DNA of 5,285 nt from Opitutales bacterium UBA7389 (lineage in GTDB: Bacteria; Verrucomicrobiota; Verrucomicrobiia; Opitutales; Opitutaceae), in NCBI GenBank assembly GCA_002474325.1, contig DKNL01000212.1:1-5285 (forward strand), given 5' to 3'. A program made the translations under genes and the position numbers. A model generated the notes under the pieces. The model was given only the letters and a program-made list of their open reading frames with translations. It made no database searches and was not told the DNA's origin. Positions 5,167-5,285 of this stretch are shown in pieces. Position 1 is the stretch's first letter, and every line of letters starts with the position of its first letter.

Positions 5167-5285
5167 ATGGAAGTCGTGTCTTCATGGATTTTGCCGTTTC
5201 TGATCGGCTTTGCGATCGCCTTGCTTTCAGGCTACCTGATGTCTAGAAAAGCGTGGGCCCGGGCGAAGACGGAGGCGGAGTCAAT
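5167..5285 (+). CDS. N-terminus of a membrane-anchored protein, possibly RmuC-like, cut by right edge
   Basis: Thirty-nine codons are visible from the ATG at 5167, plus two bases of the next. The protein starts with a single hydrophobic anchor at about residues 7-25 (WILPFLIGFAIALLSGYLM), then a charged, alanine-rich stretch (SRKAWARAKTEAES) typical of the start of a coiled coil. This arrangement is common in RmuC-type proteins, membrane-tethered and linked to DNA rearrangement, and is also seen in RNase Y and other coiled-coil membrane proteins. No catalytic region is in view, so the name is a guess. An in-frame TGA at 5146-5148 means the ATG at 5167 is the first reasonable start. No Shine-Dalgarno sequence is present; the bases before it are pyrimidine-rich. 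Confidence 0.6.
   Translation, partial: MEVVSSWILPFLIGFAIALLSGYLMSRKAWARAKTEAES

Noticed and set aside
1..5285. CRISPR arrays, insertion sequences, tRNA or rRNA genes
   Set aside because: No regularly spaced repeats, transposase-like frames, terminal repeats or RNA-gene signatures were seen.

Overview
The window looks like a chromosomal segment from a free-living bacterium of moderate GC. Six genes read clearly: an acyl-CoA synthetase tail, a DoxX-like membrane protein, a BASS-type transporter, a LysM amidase, a SET-domain methyltransferase and an unrecognised membrane protein. A seventh gene is cut by the right edge. A bacterial SET-domain protein with a post-SET cysteine cluster next to a LysM amidase, together with a BASS transporter and long non-coding gaps, is most compatible with the PVC group, perhaps Verrucomicrobiota/Opitutae. 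That placement is inference from gene content, not from a phylogenetic marker. No mobile element, CRISPR array, tRNA or rRNA was seen.

Layout. The left edge (1-211, +) carries the last 69 codons of a long-chain acyl-CoA synthetase. It converges on a minus-strand pair: a BASS-family sodium:organic-anion symporter (729-1664), then a small DoxX-like membrane protein (220-678). Between the transporter and position 2276 there is no intact gene except possibly a 56-residue secreted peptide. That peptide is better read as the start of a decayed gene for a secreted protein, whose later parts lie in two other frames (1773-2236). Next comes a tightly packed minus-strand pair, a SET methyltransferase (3160-3735) followed 4 bp later by a secreted two-LysM N-acetylmuramoyl-L-alanine amidase (2277-3155).

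To the right, a divergent plus-strand gene (4001-4459) encodes an unrecognised single-span membrane protein with an acidic, proline-rich outer part. A hairpin that begins at its stop codon and is followed by a T-run probably terminates it. On the minus strand at 4551-4787 lies a broken N-terminal piece of an HDOD signalling domain, with two in-frame stops and no C-terminal part. A gene-free stretch with three short inverted repeats follows (about 4788-5166). The window ends in the first 39 codons of a membrane-anchored, charged-tail protein, perhaps RmuC-like.

How the genes may work together: the acyl-CoA synthetase, BASS transporter and DoxX-like protein have no obvious shared pathway beyond membrane or metabolite handling. 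The SET/amidase pair is the only convincing transcription unit and joins protein lysine methylation with cell-wall cleavage, with no known mechanistic link. The two gene remnants suggest local gene decay. No convincing new defence or mobile system is visible; the most unusual items are the SET/amidase pairing, the unrecognised proline-rich membrane protein and the two reconstructed pseudogenes.
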